NCBI RefSeq assembly: GCF_003151135.1
Contig: NZ_QEQK01000015.1
Span: 136 to 64,135 of the forward strand
Direction of reading: 5' to 3'
DNA: 64,000 nt
From: Abyssibacter profundi
Lineage (GTDB): Bacteria > Pseudomonadota > Gammaproteobacteria > Nevskiales > OUC007
The translations under genes were made by a program, and so were the position numbers. This document shows, piece after piece, positions 24,408 to 34,417 of this stretch. Position 1 is the stretch's first letter; each line of letters starts with the position of its first letter. The notes below the pieces were generated by a model. It was not told the DNA's origin. It did no database searches and worked only from the letters and a program-made list of their open reading frames with translations.

Positions 24408-26384
24408 ATGAGCATCGACATGCAGCAGTTCCAGCAAACCTTCTTTGAGGAGAGTCTGGAAGGGCTGGATGTCATGGAATCAGGGTTGCTGGAGATGGAC
24501 CCCTCCGCGCTGGACGCGGAGGCCATCAACGCCATCTTCAGGGCGGCGCATTCGATCAAGGGTGGTGCCGGGACCTTCGGGTTCGAGCCCATCAGCCAGT
24601 TCACCCATGTGGTGGAGACGCTGCTGGATGACCTGCGCAGCGGCAGTCGCAAGGCAGACACGGCGTTGGTCGACTTGCTGCTGCGCTCGGTCGACAGTCT
24701 GCGGGCCATGTTCGACGACGCCCAGGCGGGTACGCCAATCGACGTCTCGCGGCATAACGATGTGCAGCGGGAGCTGCTGGCGATTCTGGAACAGGCACCA
24801 GATGACGCAGACCCGTCGGCGAAGATCGATCCGGCGCTTGCCGTCGCGGGTTGGCAAATTGATTTCCGCCCGCATCCCGAGCTGTTCACCACCGGCAATG
24901 ATCCCCTGCATGTGTTCCGCGAACTGGCTGCCATGGGCCCTTTCACGGCGACACCCGACAGCAGCAACCTGCCGGATGTCGAGCACCTGGATGCCACGCT
25001 CTGCCATCTGCACTGGACGCTGGATTTGCAGGCGCCGGTCACAGAAGAGGCCGTGCGCGAAGCCTTTGCGTGGATTGAGGACGAGTGTGACCTCAGCCTC
25101 AAGCCCCAGCATCTGGTGGATGACCCAGAACTCGGCACCTTGCCCAAGCTTGCCGAGACGGACAGCGTCAAAGCCGACAAGCCACGAACGCCCGCGCAGT
25201 CAGCCGCGGCCAGTAGCAGCCTGCGCGTGGGTGTCGACAAGATTGATGCGCTGATCAATCTGGTGGGCGAACTGGTCATTACCCAGTCCATGCTCAAACA
25301 GGCCGGTCACGAGCTCGATCCCGTCCACCACGAACGGCTGATCGCCGGGCTGGATACGCTGGCCCGGAACACGCGTGATCTACAGGACGCCGTGCTATCG
25401 ACTCGCATGGTTGTGATCGAATCGGTGTTCAAGCGGTTTCCGCGTGTGGTGCGTGATGTGGCCGGCCAGCTGGGCAAGCAGGTCGAACTGCACATGGAAG
25501 GCGAGGGGACCGAGCTGGACCGCAGCGTCACCGAGAAGATTGTTGATCCGCTGACACATATCGTCCGCAACAGCATCGATCACGGCATTGAATCACCCGA
25601 GCAGCGCCAGGCCGCGGGCAAGCCGGCCAAGGGCCACATCACGCTCAAGGCTGCCCACGAAGGTGGATTCATCGTCATCGAGGTCATCGATGACGGTGCC
25701 GGCCTGAATCGCCAGCGCATACTCGACAAGGCCCGGGACTCCGGACTCGCTGTCAGCGATGACATGCCCGATTCCGAGGTGTGGCAGCTGCTGTTTGCCC
25801 CCGGCTTTTCAACGGCCGAAACGGTGACAGACCTGTCCGGCCGCGGTGTCGGCATGGACGTGGTCAAGCGCAACATTGTGAGCCTCGGCGGGCAGGTGAC
25901 CCTGTCGTCGCAGACAGGCCGTGGCACGCGGGTCGAGATTCGTCTGCCGCTGACGCTGGCCATTCTCGACGGCATGTTGGTGGGCGTTGGCGACGAAACC
26001 TACGTCGTGCCCTTGAACGTCGTCTGCGAATCGCTGCAACCCGCCGAATCCGATATCAAACGCATCACCGGCCAGGCGGAGATGGTCCGTGTGCGTGATG
26101 CGTATATCCCCATTCTTCGCCTGTCTCAGGCTTTTGGCGTGCAAGACGCGCAGCCATCGCTGACGGACAGCGTGCTGGTCATCGTCGAGAGCGAGGGCCG
26201 GCAGGTGGCCCTGCAAGTCGACCAGCTGCTGGGACATCAGCAAGTGGTCATCAAGAATCTGGAAGAACACTACGGCAGCGTTTTCGGCGTGTCCGGCGCG
26301 ACCATTCTTGGAGATGGCCGGGTCTCACTCATTCTCGACGCCGCCGAGCTTGCAAACACGTTCGATCAGGTCCGCGCGGCTTAG
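24408..26384 (+). CDS. cheA: Chemotaxis histidine kinase CheA, second cluster
   Basis: 658 residues. P1 with phospho-His48 in FRAAHSIKGGAGTFG, a real P2-like region (about 145-235, including WQIDFRPHPELF), P3 (KIDALINLVGELVITQSML), P4 with HIVRNSIDHGIE, DDGAGLN and GRGVGMDVV, and P5. The architecture is full length, in contrast to the first CheA, which lacks a P2 domain. AAGGCG precedes the ATG. Confidence 0.95.
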   Translation: MSIDMQQFQQTFFEESLEGLDVMESGLLEMDPSALDAEAINAIFRAAHSIKGGAGTFGFEPISQFTHVVETLLDDLRSGSRKADTALVDLLLRSVDSLRAMFDDAQAGTPIDVSRHNDVQRELLAILEQAPDDADPSAKIDPALAVAGWQIDFRPHPELFTTGNDPLHVFRELAAMGPFTATPDSSNLPDVEHLDATLCHLHWTLDLQAPVTEEAVREAFAWIEDECDLSLKPQHLVDDPELGTLPKLAETDSVKADKPRTPAQSAAASSSLRVGVDKIDALINLVGELVITQSMLKQAGHELDPVHHERLIAGLDTLARNTRDLQDAVLSTRMVVIESVFKRFPRVVRDVAGQLGKQVELHMEGEGTELDRSVTEKIVDPLTHIVRNSIDHGIESPEQRQAAGKPAKGHITLKAAHEGGFIVIEVIDDGAGLNRQRILDKARDSGLAVSDDMPDSEVWQLLFAPGFSTAETVTDLSGRGVGMDVVKRNIVSLGGQVTLSSQTGRGTRVEIRLPLTLAILDGMLVGVGDETYVVPLNVVCESLQPAESDIKRITGQAEMVRVRDAYIPILRLSQAFGVQDAQPSLTDSVLVIVESEGRQVALQVDQLLGHQQVVIKNLEEHYGSVFGVSGATILGDGRVSLILDAAELANTFDQVRAA

Positions 26385-26438
26385 CCGGGTGGTTGGTACT
26401 CAACAACGACCGGTGAAAATCCGGCAAGGACTCCCCCA

Positions 26439-26978
26439 ATGAGCGACCAGACGGTGATGGATGAGGATGCCCGGGCGCAACCTCATTTATCAGAGCAGGA
26501 GAGCAACGAGCCGACCCAGGAGTTCCTGACATTCAGGCTGGGTGACGAGGAATACGGTGTGGATATTCTGAAAGTTCAGGAAATCCGAGGTTACGACACG
26601 GTGACCAAGATTCCTGATGCGCCTGAATACGTCAAAGGCGTGATCAATCTGCGGGGCACGATCATGCCGGTCGTGGATCTGCGCTTGCGCTTCCGTCTCG
26701 GCGAGCCTCGCTACGACGAGTTCACGGTGATGATCATTCTGCACTTGGAATCACGCAAGGTCGGCATCGTGGTCGACAGCGTGTCCGATGTCTTGAACCT
26801 GCGCGAGTCGCAGATGCTGCCGCCGCCAGAGTTTGGCGGGCATCTCAATGCCAACTCGATCCGAGGGCTGGGGTCGGCCGGCGAGCGACTGGTCATTCTG
26901 ATCGATATCGAACGATTCATGGCCAGCGAAGACATGGCGCTGTCAACGGCAGCGCCAGCAGCTGCCGTCAGCAACTAA
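26439..26978 (+). CDS. cheW: Chemotaxis coupling protein CheW, second cluster
   Basis: 179 residues: a 25-residue acidic head, then the CheW domain (EFLTFRLGDEEYGVDILKVQ, PEYVKGVINLRGTIMPVVDL, VGIVVDSVSDVLNL). The short Ala-rich tail follows IDIERFM. Immediately precedes the receptor gene and shares its transcription unit. Confidence 0.94.
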   Translation: MSDQTVMDEDARAQPHLSEQESNEPTQEFLTFRLGDEEYGVDILKVQEIRGYDTVTKIPDAPEYVKGVINLRGTIMPVVDLRLRFRLGEPRYDEFTVMIILHLESRKVGIVVDSVSDVLNLRESQMLPPPEFGGHLNANSIRGLGSAGERLVILIDIERFMASEDMALSTAAPAAAVSN

Positions 26979-26994
26979 ATAAAAGGGCAAAACA

Positions 26995-29900
26995 ATGGGT
27001 AACAACAGCATTTTGGGTTTGTTTGGCGGTTCACGCGATGCGCAGCGGCAACGTGCGATTACGCAGGGCCAGGTCGCGGCTCTGGATAAGTCCATGGCCG
27101 TGATTCATTTCGACCTGGAGGGGAACATCCTCAAGGCGAATCGCAATTTCTGCGACACGGTGGGCTATGAGTCCAGCGAGATCATCGGCCAGCACCACAG
27201 CATCTTTGTCGAACCCGCGGAGCGCGAGAAGGCCTCATACCGCGATTTCTGGGCAAAACTCGCCCGGGGCGAGTTCGACCGGGCCACGTACAAGCGGGTC
27301 AAGAAGAACGGCGATCCGGTTTGGATCGAAGCGACCTATAACCCGATCTTCGACGAGGCCGGCCAACCGTTCATGGTGGTGAAATACGCCACCGATGTGA
27401 CCGAACGCATGCGCGTCGCCAGCGATCACGAGGGCCAGATCGCGGCCATCGGAAAATCACAGGCAGTCATCCAGTTCGAACTGGATGGCACGATTATTAG
27501 CGCGAACGACAATTTTCTCGCCGCGACCGGGTACACGCGGGACGAGGTCATCGGCAAGCACCACAGCATGTTTGTCACGCCCGAGGATCGCGCGTCCGAC
27601 GCCTATCGTCTGTTCTGGAAGCAGCTGGCACTCGGCGAGTTCGACAAGGGGACCTACAAACGGGTCGCCAAGGATGGCAGCGAAATCTGGATTGAGGCGA
27701 GCTACAACCCGATCTTCGATGCCGCGGGTCGACCCTTCAAGGTCGTCAAATACGCCACAGATGTGACCGAGGCGCGTAATCGGGCAGCCGAAAACGCTGG
27801 ACAGCTGGCAGCCATCCAGAAGTCCCAGGCTGTGATCGAGTTCGATATGGACGGCAACATTCTCTCCGCCAACAGCAACTTTCTGGAGACGGTGGGGTAC
27901 ACGCTGGACGAGATCCAGGGGCGTCACCACAGCGTGTTCGTGGACAAAGACTATGCCGCCTCATACGAGTACCGAGAATTCTGGGCCAAACTGAACCGTG
28001 GCGAGTACGACGCGGGTCAGTACGCGCGTATCGGTAAAGGCGGGCGGCGGATCTGGATCGAGGCGTCCTACAACCCGATCCTAGATGCCGAGGGACGGCC
28101 GATGAAGGTGGTCAAGTACGCCACTGACATCACCGAGAAGATGCAGGCGAATCTGGCCATGGAGCAGGTGGCCAAGCAGACCATGGCCATTACGGCATCA
28201 GAGGATTTGTCGCAGCGCATCGAAGTCGATGCGGCCAGTGGCCTGGTGGGTGAACTCTGCACCTGCATCAACAAGATGCTCGATCACATCCATCGCAATG
28301 CAGAGCGTGAGCAGGTGGCGGCGGCCGATAACCTGCGCATCCGGAATGCGTTGGACAATGTGACCACCAATGTGATGATCGCTGACAACGATCGCCGCAT
28401 CATTTACATGAATGAAGCGGTTCGCAAGATGTTGGTGACCGCGGAAGCGGATATACAGAACGAACTTCCCGAGTTCCGGGTGGAAAACCTCGATGGGCAG
28501 TCCATCGACGCCTTCCACAAGAATCCGGACCACCAGCGCCGCATGCTGGAACGGTTGGAAACGGCCTTTAAGACCGATATCAAGCTGGGCGGACGCACTT
28601 TTGGTTTGATCGCCAGTCCGGTGATCAGCGATGACGGCGAGCGTCTGGGCACGGTTGTGGAGTGGCAGGACCGCACGCAGGAACTGGCGCTGCAAGCCGA
28701 AATCGAGGCCCGGGAAGCGCGAGAGCGTGAGATCGCGGACGAGAACCTGCGCATTCGCAATGCCCTGGACAACGTCTCGGCCAATGTGATGATCGCGGAC
28801 AACGACCGGCGTATCACCTACATCAACCGTTCGCTGTTCAACATGTTTACCGTGGCCGAGGCAGACCTGCGTGAGGATTTGCCCCAGTTTGATGTGCGTA
28901 AGGTCATGGGGACCTGCATCGACGATTTCCACAAGAATCCTGCGCACCAGGAGCGCATGATCTCGCAGCTGCGTGACACCCACCGTGCACAGATCAAGGT
29001 CGGCGGGCGAACCCTGGCGCTAACCGTCAACCCCATTCTTGATGACAAGGGTGAGCGTCGCGGCACCGTGGTCGAATGGCAGGATCGCAAGGCCGAAGTG
29101 GCCGTCGAACAGGAAATCGGTGAAGCCATCGAAGCCGCCAACAACGGTGATTTCGCCAAGCGCATTCAGCTTGACAACAAATCGGGATTCTTCCATCGCA
29201 TTTCGGCAGGGATCAATCAGTTGATGGGCGGGTTCGAATCAGGCTTCGAGTCCATCAACCGCACGCTGGTGGCCATGGCAGATGGCGACTTCACGCAGCG
29301 TATCGACGAGGATTATCGGGGCTCTTGGGCCGAGCTCAGCAATTCGGTGAACACCACAGTGGATCGGCTCACCGATTTGCTCGGGCAGATTCGGAACTCG
29401 TCGGTCGAGATCAATGGGGCCTCCCGCGACATCGCCTCCGGGGCGGATGATTTGTCGGCCCGCACGGAGCAGACGGCAGCCAGCCTCGAGGAAACGGCCT
29501 CGTCGATGGAAGAGCTGACGTCGGCCGTGCGCCAGAATTCGGAGAATGCCGAGCAGGCCAACCAGTTGGCTGTCGGTGCCAGCGAGACCGCCAATCGTGG
29601 CGGCGAGGTCGTGAAGCAGGTGGTCGTCCGCATGGGCGAGATTACCAACAGCTCTCGCGAAATCAGCGAAATTATCAGTGTGATTGAAGGCATCGCGTTC
29701 CAGACCAACATCCTGGCGCTAAACGCGGCTGTGGAAGCGGCCCGCGCCGGTGAGCAGGGTCGCGGCTTCGCGGTTGTGGCGGGCGAGGTGCGGTCTCTGG
29801 CGCAGCGGTCGTCGGCAGCCGCCAAGGAGATCAAGAAGCTGATCTCCAGCTCGGTGGACAACATCAGCAAGGGCAGCGAGATGGTGGATCAGGCCGGCGA

Positions 29901-30315
29901 GACAATGGCCGAGATCGTTAGTGCCGTGAAACGCGTGACCGACATCATGGGCGAGATTACCGCCGCATCGCGTGAGCAGCGGTCGGGTATCGAGCAGGTC
30001 AACGACGCCATCACGCATATGGATCAGGGCACGCAACAGAATGCGGCGCTTGTGGAGGAGTCTGCAGCAGCGGCGAAGTCTCTGACCGACCAGGCTGACG
30101 GGCTGCTGACCGCCATTCGCCGATTCCGTTTCGACGCGGAGGATGCTGTGGCAGAGCCGTTGGTCCGAGGCCCAAAAGCGCCCATCTCGCAGGTCAGTCG
30201 ACCTGAGAAGCCGGCTGCTAACCACTCACAAAAGCCTGCGCCTGCGAAGGTGGCAGTCGCACCGAAAGCACCGCCTGCGGCTGTTGCAGGTGATGAGCAG
30301 TGGGCTGAGTTCTAG
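26995..30315 (+). CDS. Soluble five-PAS chemoreceptor (methyl-accepting)
   Basis: 1106 residues with no transmembrane segment, so cytoplasmic. Three tandem PAS domains of one type (about 29-140, 151-262, 273-383; period 122) each carry HHS-[IMV]-FV and a VVKYATD-[VI]-T end; two further PAS-like domains of another type (about 446-560, 585-700) each begin RIRNALDNV; then a HAMP-like region, and the signalling hairpin with tip EGIAFQTNILALNAAVEAAR. It ends in QWAEF, a W-x-x-F pentapeptide like those binding CheR. Comparable in position to Pseudomonas Aer-2/McpB and in architecture to soluble PAS receptors such as BdlA; oxygen or redox sensing is possible but not shown. Confidence 0.9.
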   Translation: MGNNSILGLFGGSRDAQRQRAITQGQVAALDKSMAVIHFDLEGNILKANRNFCDTVGYESSEIIGQHHSIFVEPAEREKASYRDFWAKLARGEFDRATYKRVKKNGDPVWIEATYNPIFDEAGQPFMVVKYATDVTERMRVASDHEGQIAAIGKSQAVIQFELDGTIISANDNFLAATGYTRDEVIGKHHSMFVTPEDRASDAYRLFWKQLALGEFDKGTYKRVAKDGSEIWIEASYNPIFDAAGRPFKVVKYATDVTEARNRAAENAGQLAAIQKSQAVIEFDMDGNILSANSNFLETVGYTLDEIQGRHHSVFVDKDYAASYEYREFWAKLNRGEYDAGQYARIGKGGRRIWIEASYNPILDAEGRPMKVVKYATDITEKMQANLAMEQVAKQTMAITASEDLSQRIEVDAASGLVGELCTCINKMLDHIHRNAEREQVAAADNLRIRNALDNVTTNVMIADNDRRIIYMNEAVRKMLVTAEADIQNELPEFRVENLDGQSIDAFHKNPDHQRRMLERLETAFKTDIKLGGRTFGLIASPVISDDGERLGTVVEWQDRTQELALQAEIEAREAREREIADENLRIRNALDNVSANVMIADNDRRITYINRSLFNMFTVAEADLREDLPQFDVRKVMGTCIDDFHKNPAHQERMISQLRDTHRAQIKVGGRTLALTVNPILDDKGERRGTVVEWQDRKAEVAVEQEIGEAIEAANNGDFAKRIQLDNKSGFFHRISAGINQLMGGFESGFESINRTLVAMADGDFTQRIDEDYRGSWAELSNSVNTTVDRLTDLLGQIRNSSVEINGASRDIASGADDLSARTEQTAASLEETASSMEELTSAVRQNSENAEQANQLAVGASETANRGGEVVKQVVVRMGEITNSSREISEIISVIEGIAFQTNILALNAAVEAARAGEQGRGFAVVAGEVRSLAQRSSAAAKEIKKLISSSVDNISKGSEMVDQAGETMAEIVSAVKRVTDIMGEITAASREQRSGIEQVNDAITHMDQGTQQNAALVEESAAAAKSLTDQADGLLTAIRRFRFDAEDAVAEPLVRGPKAPISQVSRPEKPAANHSQKPAPAKVAVAPKAPPAAVAGDEQWAEF

Positions 30316-30338
30316 CGGCGACTTCGAGGAGTGGGGCA

Positions 30339-30503
30339 ATGCGTAGTTCTATGGCGACCATGCTGGTTACGCAAAGAAGCATGATCAGCCGCGGCCTGTA
30401 CGTGATCGCTCAGCATGGCTGGCGGTGGTGGGGTGTCCCCTTGGCTCATTTCGGCGCAGGACTGGTGGGCTTGGATGAGCATCAGGGGGGATCGCGACAG
30501 TGA
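30339..30503 (+). CDS. Small 54-residue ORF between receptor and cheR
   Basis: ATG at 30339 with GAGGA 8 nt upstream; 54 codons, TGA at 30501-30503 overlapping the cheR GTG start (GTGA). The product is basic at the start, has a Trp-rich centre (WRWWGVPLAHFGAGLVG) and an Arg/Gln tail; no signal peptide, perhaps weakly amphipathic or membrane-associating. No family recognised. Good ribosome site and overlap with cheR argue for translation; short length and lack of homology argue caution. It could simply be a leader peptide ensuring cheR translation. Confidence 0.5.
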   Translation: MRSSMATMLVTQRSMISRGLYVIAQHGWRWWGVPLAHFGAGLVGLDEHQGGSRQ

Positions 30504-31336
30504 GTGGCGGGGACCGGGACTTTGATCTCACCCGCGCTCATTTCCAGCGTGTTCGTCAGTTGATCGGCGAATACGCTGGAATCTCCCTGGCGGCGTCCAA
30601 GCAGGACATGGTGTACAGCCGCCTAGTCCGTCGTCTCAGGGCCCTCAAGCTCGACAGCTTTGATGACTATTTGCAGATTGTTGTGGCAGACGAGCAGGGT
30701 GAGCGTCAGGCCTTTGTCAATGCGCTGACAACGAATCTGACGGCGTTTTATCGCGAGGCCCATCACTTTGACGTGCTCGATCGAGTGTTGGGCGAATTCG
30801 GGTCTCGCAAAGTTCGGATCTGGTGTAGCGCTGCGTCGACAGGAGAGGAGCCCTACTCCATCGCCATGACGGTCGTGGAGCACTACAACAGCTGGTCTCC
30901 TCCGGTCGAGATCGTGGCCACGGACATCAATACAGAGGTCCTGCGTCAATGCCGTTCGGGCATCTATGGTCTGGACAGAATTGAGGGTATTGACGCTGCC
31001 CGCCGCAAACGTTTTTTTCAGCGGGGTGTGGGTGCGATGGCCGGCAAGGCCCGAATAAAACCGGAGCTACAGCGACTGGTCGACTTCGAGACATTCAACC
31101 TGCTGGGCGATCACTGGTCTCGTTTTAATGGGGTCGACATCATTTTTTGCAGAAATGTCATGATTTATTTTGACAAACCGACACAAGCTTCCTTGTTGAA
31201 ACAATTTCATCGGGTGATGAATGTCAATGGTTGGCTCTTCGTCGGCCATTCCGAGAGTCAGGTCAGAGACGTGCCGGGCTTCGTCGCACAGGGACATACG
31301 GTTTACCGGTCGCAAGCTGTTGGAGTCGCAGCCTGA
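30500..31336 (+). CDS. cheR: Chemoreceptor methyltransferase CheR, second cluster
   Basis: 278 residues, SAM-dependent glutamate methyltransferase. N-terminal helical domain (IGEYAGISLAASKQDMVYSR), then the Rossmann domain: WCSAASTGEEPYSIAM, ATDINTEVLRQC, and CRNVMIYFDK; FVGHSES near the end. GTG start overlaps the small ORF stop and is preceded by a G-rich site. Its likely partner is the receptor at 26995, which ends in a CheR-type pentapeptide. Confidence 0.94.
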   Translation: MSGGDRDFDLTRAHFQRVRQLIGEYAGISLAASKQDMVYSRLVRRLRALKLDSFDDYLQIVVADEQGERQAFVNALTTNLTAFYREAHHFDVLDRVLGEFGSRKVRIWCSAASTGEEPYSIAMTVVEHYNSWSPPVEIVATDINTEVLRQCRSGIYGLDRIEGIDAARRKRFFQRGVGAMAGKARIKPELQRLVDFETFNLLGDHWSRFNGVDIIFCRNVMIYFDKPTQASLLKQFHRVMNVNGWLFVGHSESQVRDVPGFVAQGHTVYRSQAVGVAA

Positions 31337-31977
31337 TGGGATTGCCCGCACTTGAACTCAAGCCGGAGATGCTTGATCGGTGGCAGGCCCCTAACTCGGG
31401 CCAACTAACGCGGTATTTCGATCGGAAGTTCGATGCCGAGGCTATCAAGCTCATGCCGGGCGAGTTTGCCGGAGTTGATGACCCCACCATGCTGGTCACC
31501 ATTCTGGGTTCGTGCGTGGCTGCTTGCCTCTTCGATCCGGAGTCCAAAGTGGGCGGAATGAACCATTTCATGCTCCCAGGCGACATGGCCTCTCGGTCCG
31601 GTTCGGGACGGTACGGCATCCATGCGATGGAGCTGCTGATCAATCGGCTAGTTGGTGTGGGGGCCGTACGCCATCGGCTTCGCGCCAAACTATTCGGCGG
31701 GGCGGCGGTGGTGCGCTCGATGACGCAATCCGATGTGGGTGCGAGCAATATTCAGTTCGTTGAGCAGTATCTCCAGACTGAGGGCATCCCGCTGGTGGCG
31801 TCAGACCTTGGCGGGCCGTGGCCGCGCCGGGTTCATTTTTTTGGACAAACAGGGCAGGTCTTCGTCAAGCGACTTCCGGTGGTTGAGGCCAGTCGAATCG
31901 TCAAGGACGAAAGCCAGCTGTTCCAGCGCCTCGCCCAGAAATCTGAGGAATCCGGTTCCGTGGAGCTGTTCTCGTGA
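31336..31977 (+). CDS. cheD: Receptor glutamine deamidase CheD
   Basis: 213 residues. Deamidates Gln to Glu in receptors. Catalytic Cys in [13 protein letters not shown] and His in GGMNHFMLP are present, with KLFGGAAV downstream. An N-terminal 45-residue extension precedes the fold, and the C-terminus is SGSVELFS. Overlaps cheR by TGATG and cheB by GTGA, so cheR-cheD-cheB should be co-translated. Confidence 0.94.
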   Translation: MGLPALELKPEMLDRWQAPNSGQLTRYFDRKFDAEAIKLMPGEFAGVDDPTMLVTILGSCVAACLFDPESKVGGMNHFMLPGDMASRSGSGRYGIHAMELLINRLVGVGAVRHRLRAKLFGGAAVVRSMTQSDVGASNIQFVEQYLQTEGIPLVASDLGGPWPRRVHFFGQTGQVFVKRLPVVEASRIVKDESQLFQRLAQKSEESGSVELFS

Positions 31978-33017
31978 GCACGCGCGTGCTTGTTGTCGAC
32001 GACTCGGCGCTTGTGCGCGAGGTGCTGACAGAGATGATCAGCCGGGCACCAGATCTGGAGGTGGTGGGGGTCGCACGGGACCCCTATGACGCTCGGGAGA
32101 AGATCAAGGCACTGAATCCCGATGTGTTGACCCTGGACGTGGAAATGCCCCGTATGGATGGGCTGACCTTCCTGGACAATTTGATGCGTCTGCGCCCGAT
32201 GCCGGTGGTGATGGTTTCGTCCCTGACTGAACGAGGGGCCGACATTACCCTGCGAGCCTTGGAACTCGGTGCGATCGATTTCGTCACCAAGCCAGCGGTC
32301 GGGGTGGCCAGCGGTCTCCGAGAGTACACGGATCAACTGCGCGACAAGTTGAGGCAAGCCGCTGGATCCAGGCCGCGGCAGCGCAGCGTGGCGGCCAAAG
32401 CGTCCGAGGTCGTCGTTGCGCGGGCCTACCGAACGACGGACCAGCTGATCTGTGTCGGATCCTCTACCGGGGGTACCGAAGCACTGCGTGTGTTCCTGGA
32501 ACGCATGCCGCCGGATGCGCCGGCTGTCGTGATGACCCAACACATCCCTGCGGCATTTAGTGGCTCGCTCGCAGCTCGCCTGGATGGGGCGTCGCCCATG
32601 CGGGTGTGTGAGGCGCGCGATGGTCAGCCGATCACACCGGGTCACGCTTATCTCGCGCCGGGCGACCGGCATCTGCGGGTGGCGCGCAGCGGCGCCCGTC
32701 TGGTCTGCAGGCTGGATGATGAAGCACCGGTTAGCGGGCATCGACCCAGCGTCGATGTGCTTTTCCGCTCCGTGGCACATGCCTGCGGACGCAACGCGGT
32801 GGGCGTGATGCTCACGGGCATGGGCTCTGACGGGGCCCAGGCCATGCAGGAGCTGCAACAGGCCGGTGCCCGAACGCTTGCACAGGATGAGGCCAGCTGC
32901 GTGGTCTGGGGCATGCCCGGTGCCGCCTACCGGCTGGGTGCTGTGGACAAGCTCGTACCCCTGGATGACATGGCGCAGGCCGCGCTGAACGCCACGCGAC
33001 AGGACGCCATTGCCTGA
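31974..33017 (+). CDS. cheB: Chemotaxis methylesterase CheB, second cluster
   Basis: 347 residues, GTG start. N-terminal receiver domain with phospho-Asp55 ([12 protein letters not shown]), linker, and C-terminal methylesterase with the Ser-His-Asp triad: [23 protein letters not shown] and [12 protein letters not shown]. The only full-length CheB in the window; the flagellar F6-type cluster has none of its own here. Confidence 0.95.
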   Translation: MSTRVLVVDDSALVREVLTEMISRAPDLEVVGVARDPYDAREKIKALNPDVLTLDVEMPRMDGLTFLDNLMRLRPMPVVMVSSLTERGADITLRALELGAIDFVTKPAVGVASGLREYTDQLRDKLRQAAGSRPRQRSVAAKASEVVVARAYRTTDQLICVGSSTGGTEALRVFLERMPPDAPAVVMTQHIPAAFSGSLAARLDGASPMRVCEARDGQPITPGHAYLAPGDRHLRVARSGARLVCRLDDEAPVSGHRPSVDVLFRSVAHACGRNAVGVMLTGMGSDGAQAMQELQQAGARTLAQDEASCVVWGMPGAAYRLGAVDKLVPLDDMAQAALNATRQDAIA

Positions 33018-33075
33018 TGCCGGGCGACGTACGAAGCCGTGCTGCAAGCCGCAACATAATCTGCGGATAAATCGT

Positions 33076-33102
33076 TAAAGACCTGCGCCAAGCGGCCGTT
33101 AT
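33076..33102 (+). promoter_or_regulatory. Sigma-28 promoter for the membrane receptor gene
   Basis: TAAAGACC-N11-GCCGTTAT: the -35 TAAAG and -10 GCCG-TAT match with an 11-bp spacer. Located 32 bp upstream of the receptor gene at 33135 in a 117-bp gap after cheB. Confidence 0.75.
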
Positions 33103-33134
33103 ACCAACAGTTCACGGAGTACCGGAGACCTCGA

Positions 33135-34316
33135 ATGCCCACCCCTGATATCAAGATTCTGCTCGCACTGGCCGGCCTCACGGTTGCTCATGTCGTCACC
33201 GCCCTGTCGGGCGCCCCGGCCATGCTGCTCTGGGGGACGACCGCCGGCTTGTTGCTCGTGCTGGGATGGGTCGGCTGGACCATCTGGCAACGCGTGCACT
33301 CAGCTGAGGATCACGAGCAGACGCTGCAGCAGAACAAGGCCTTGCTCGACGAGCTGGGCGTATCGGCCAAGAACGAAATGCTGGAAGTGCGCTCCGAGGT
33401 CGAGCGTGTCAACGGCCTGGTGCGCGAAGCCGTCTCCGAACTGGGCAGCAGCTTCAGTGCAATCAGCCAGACATCTCGGAGCCAGCAGGATGCGGTCAGC
33501 GGCCTGGTTGCTCAAACCTCCGATGACTCCGGGGTCAATGTCCGCGAGTTCGCGGTGCGGGCCGGCACCCTGGTCGAGCAGTTGGTGACCTTGTTGCAGG
33601 AAGAAAGCCAGCGCAGTTCCTCCACGTTGGGTCAGATTGACCAGATGAGCAAGCAGCTGGATGCGATCTTCGAGTTGCTGGAAGACGTCAAGTCCATCGC
33701 CGATCAGACCAACCTGCTGGCGCTGAACGCGGCTATCGAAGCGGCACGCGCTGGTGACGCCGGACGCGGGTTTGCCGTGGTGGCCGAAGAGGTCCGCAGC
33801 CTGTCGGAGCGCTCCACGACCTTCAACGAGCAGATTCGCGGTCTGGCACACGATGCGCGTGACTCCATGACCAAGGTTCGCCAGACCGTCCAGAACATGG
33901 CCTCGCGTGACCTGGAAGCCAGCGCCCAGGCCAAGGTGCAGGCCGATGATCTGGTCACACAGGTGGAGTCCATCGACAACAAACTCTCCAATGGCATCAA
34001 CCGGGTGTCGGATTGCCGGGAGCAGATCGAAATTGCCGTGCAGAAGGCCGTGCGCTCTCTGCAGTTCGAGGACATTGCCACCCAGGCGCTGGGTTCGGTT
34101 GGCGATCACCTGGACCGGCTGGAGCACATCAGCCGCGAGGCGCTGGTGCTGACGGGGTTGCTGCCCAAGTCGGCTGAGGGCGCGTCGGCGGATCGCGTTC
34201 GCGAGCTGCAGCAGTTCAACCAGCGCATCCAGCCCGCCCGGCAGGAGTGGAAGAAGCCACCACACCATCCGGTGACGCAGGAGTCCATGGACGAGGGCAG
34301 CATCGAGCTGTTCTAG
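33135..34316 (+). CDS. Short membrane-anchored methyl-accepting chemotaxis protein
   Basis: 393 residues. Two hydrophobic helices at the N-terminus ([39 protein letters not shown]) with almost no periplasmic loop, so no external ligand domain. The cytoplasmic hairpin carries the conserved tip [20 protein letters not shown] and [18 protein letters not shown]; the distal part departs from normal receptors and contains a FEDIATQ segment. Ends in GSIELF. Ribosome site CGGAG. It has its own sigma-28 promoter and a strong terminator. May sense membrane or cytoplasmic state; unknown. Confidence 0.88.
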   Translation: MPTPDIKILLALAGLTVAHVVTALSGAPAMLLWGTTAGLLLVLGWVGWTIWQRVHSAEDHEQTLQQNKALLDELGVSAKNEMLEVRSEVERVNGLVREAVSELGSSFSAISQTSRSQQDAVSGLVAQTSDDSGVNVREFAVRAGTLVEQLVTLLQEESQRSSSTLGQIDQMSKQLDAIFELLEDVKSIADQTNLLALNAAIEAARAGDAGRGFAVVAEEVRSLSERSTTFNEQIRGLAHDARDSMTKVRQTVQNMASRDLEASAQAKVQADDLVTQVESIDNKLSNGINRVSDCREQIEIAVQKAVRSLQFEDIATQALGSVGDHLDRLEHISREALVLTGLLPKSAEGASADRVRELQQFNQRIQPARQEWKKPPHHPVTQESMDEGSIELF

Positions 34317-34342
34317 CCAGGCGCAACCTACCTCAAGCAGAC

Positions 34343-34373
34343 ACGGCGCGGATCTCCGCGCCGTTTGTCGTTT
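34343..34373 (+). terminator. Rho-independent terminator
   Basis: ACGGCGCGG-ATCT-CCGCGCCGT followed by TTGTCGTTT: a 9-bp perfect GC-rich stem with a 4-base loop and a T-rich tail, 26 bp after the receptor stop. Ends the chemosensory transcription unit. Confidence 0.9.
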
Positions 34374-34417
34374 GGGGGCGTGGCATCATGGCGCGCATAT
34401 TTTCAAGGTGTGCGCGG

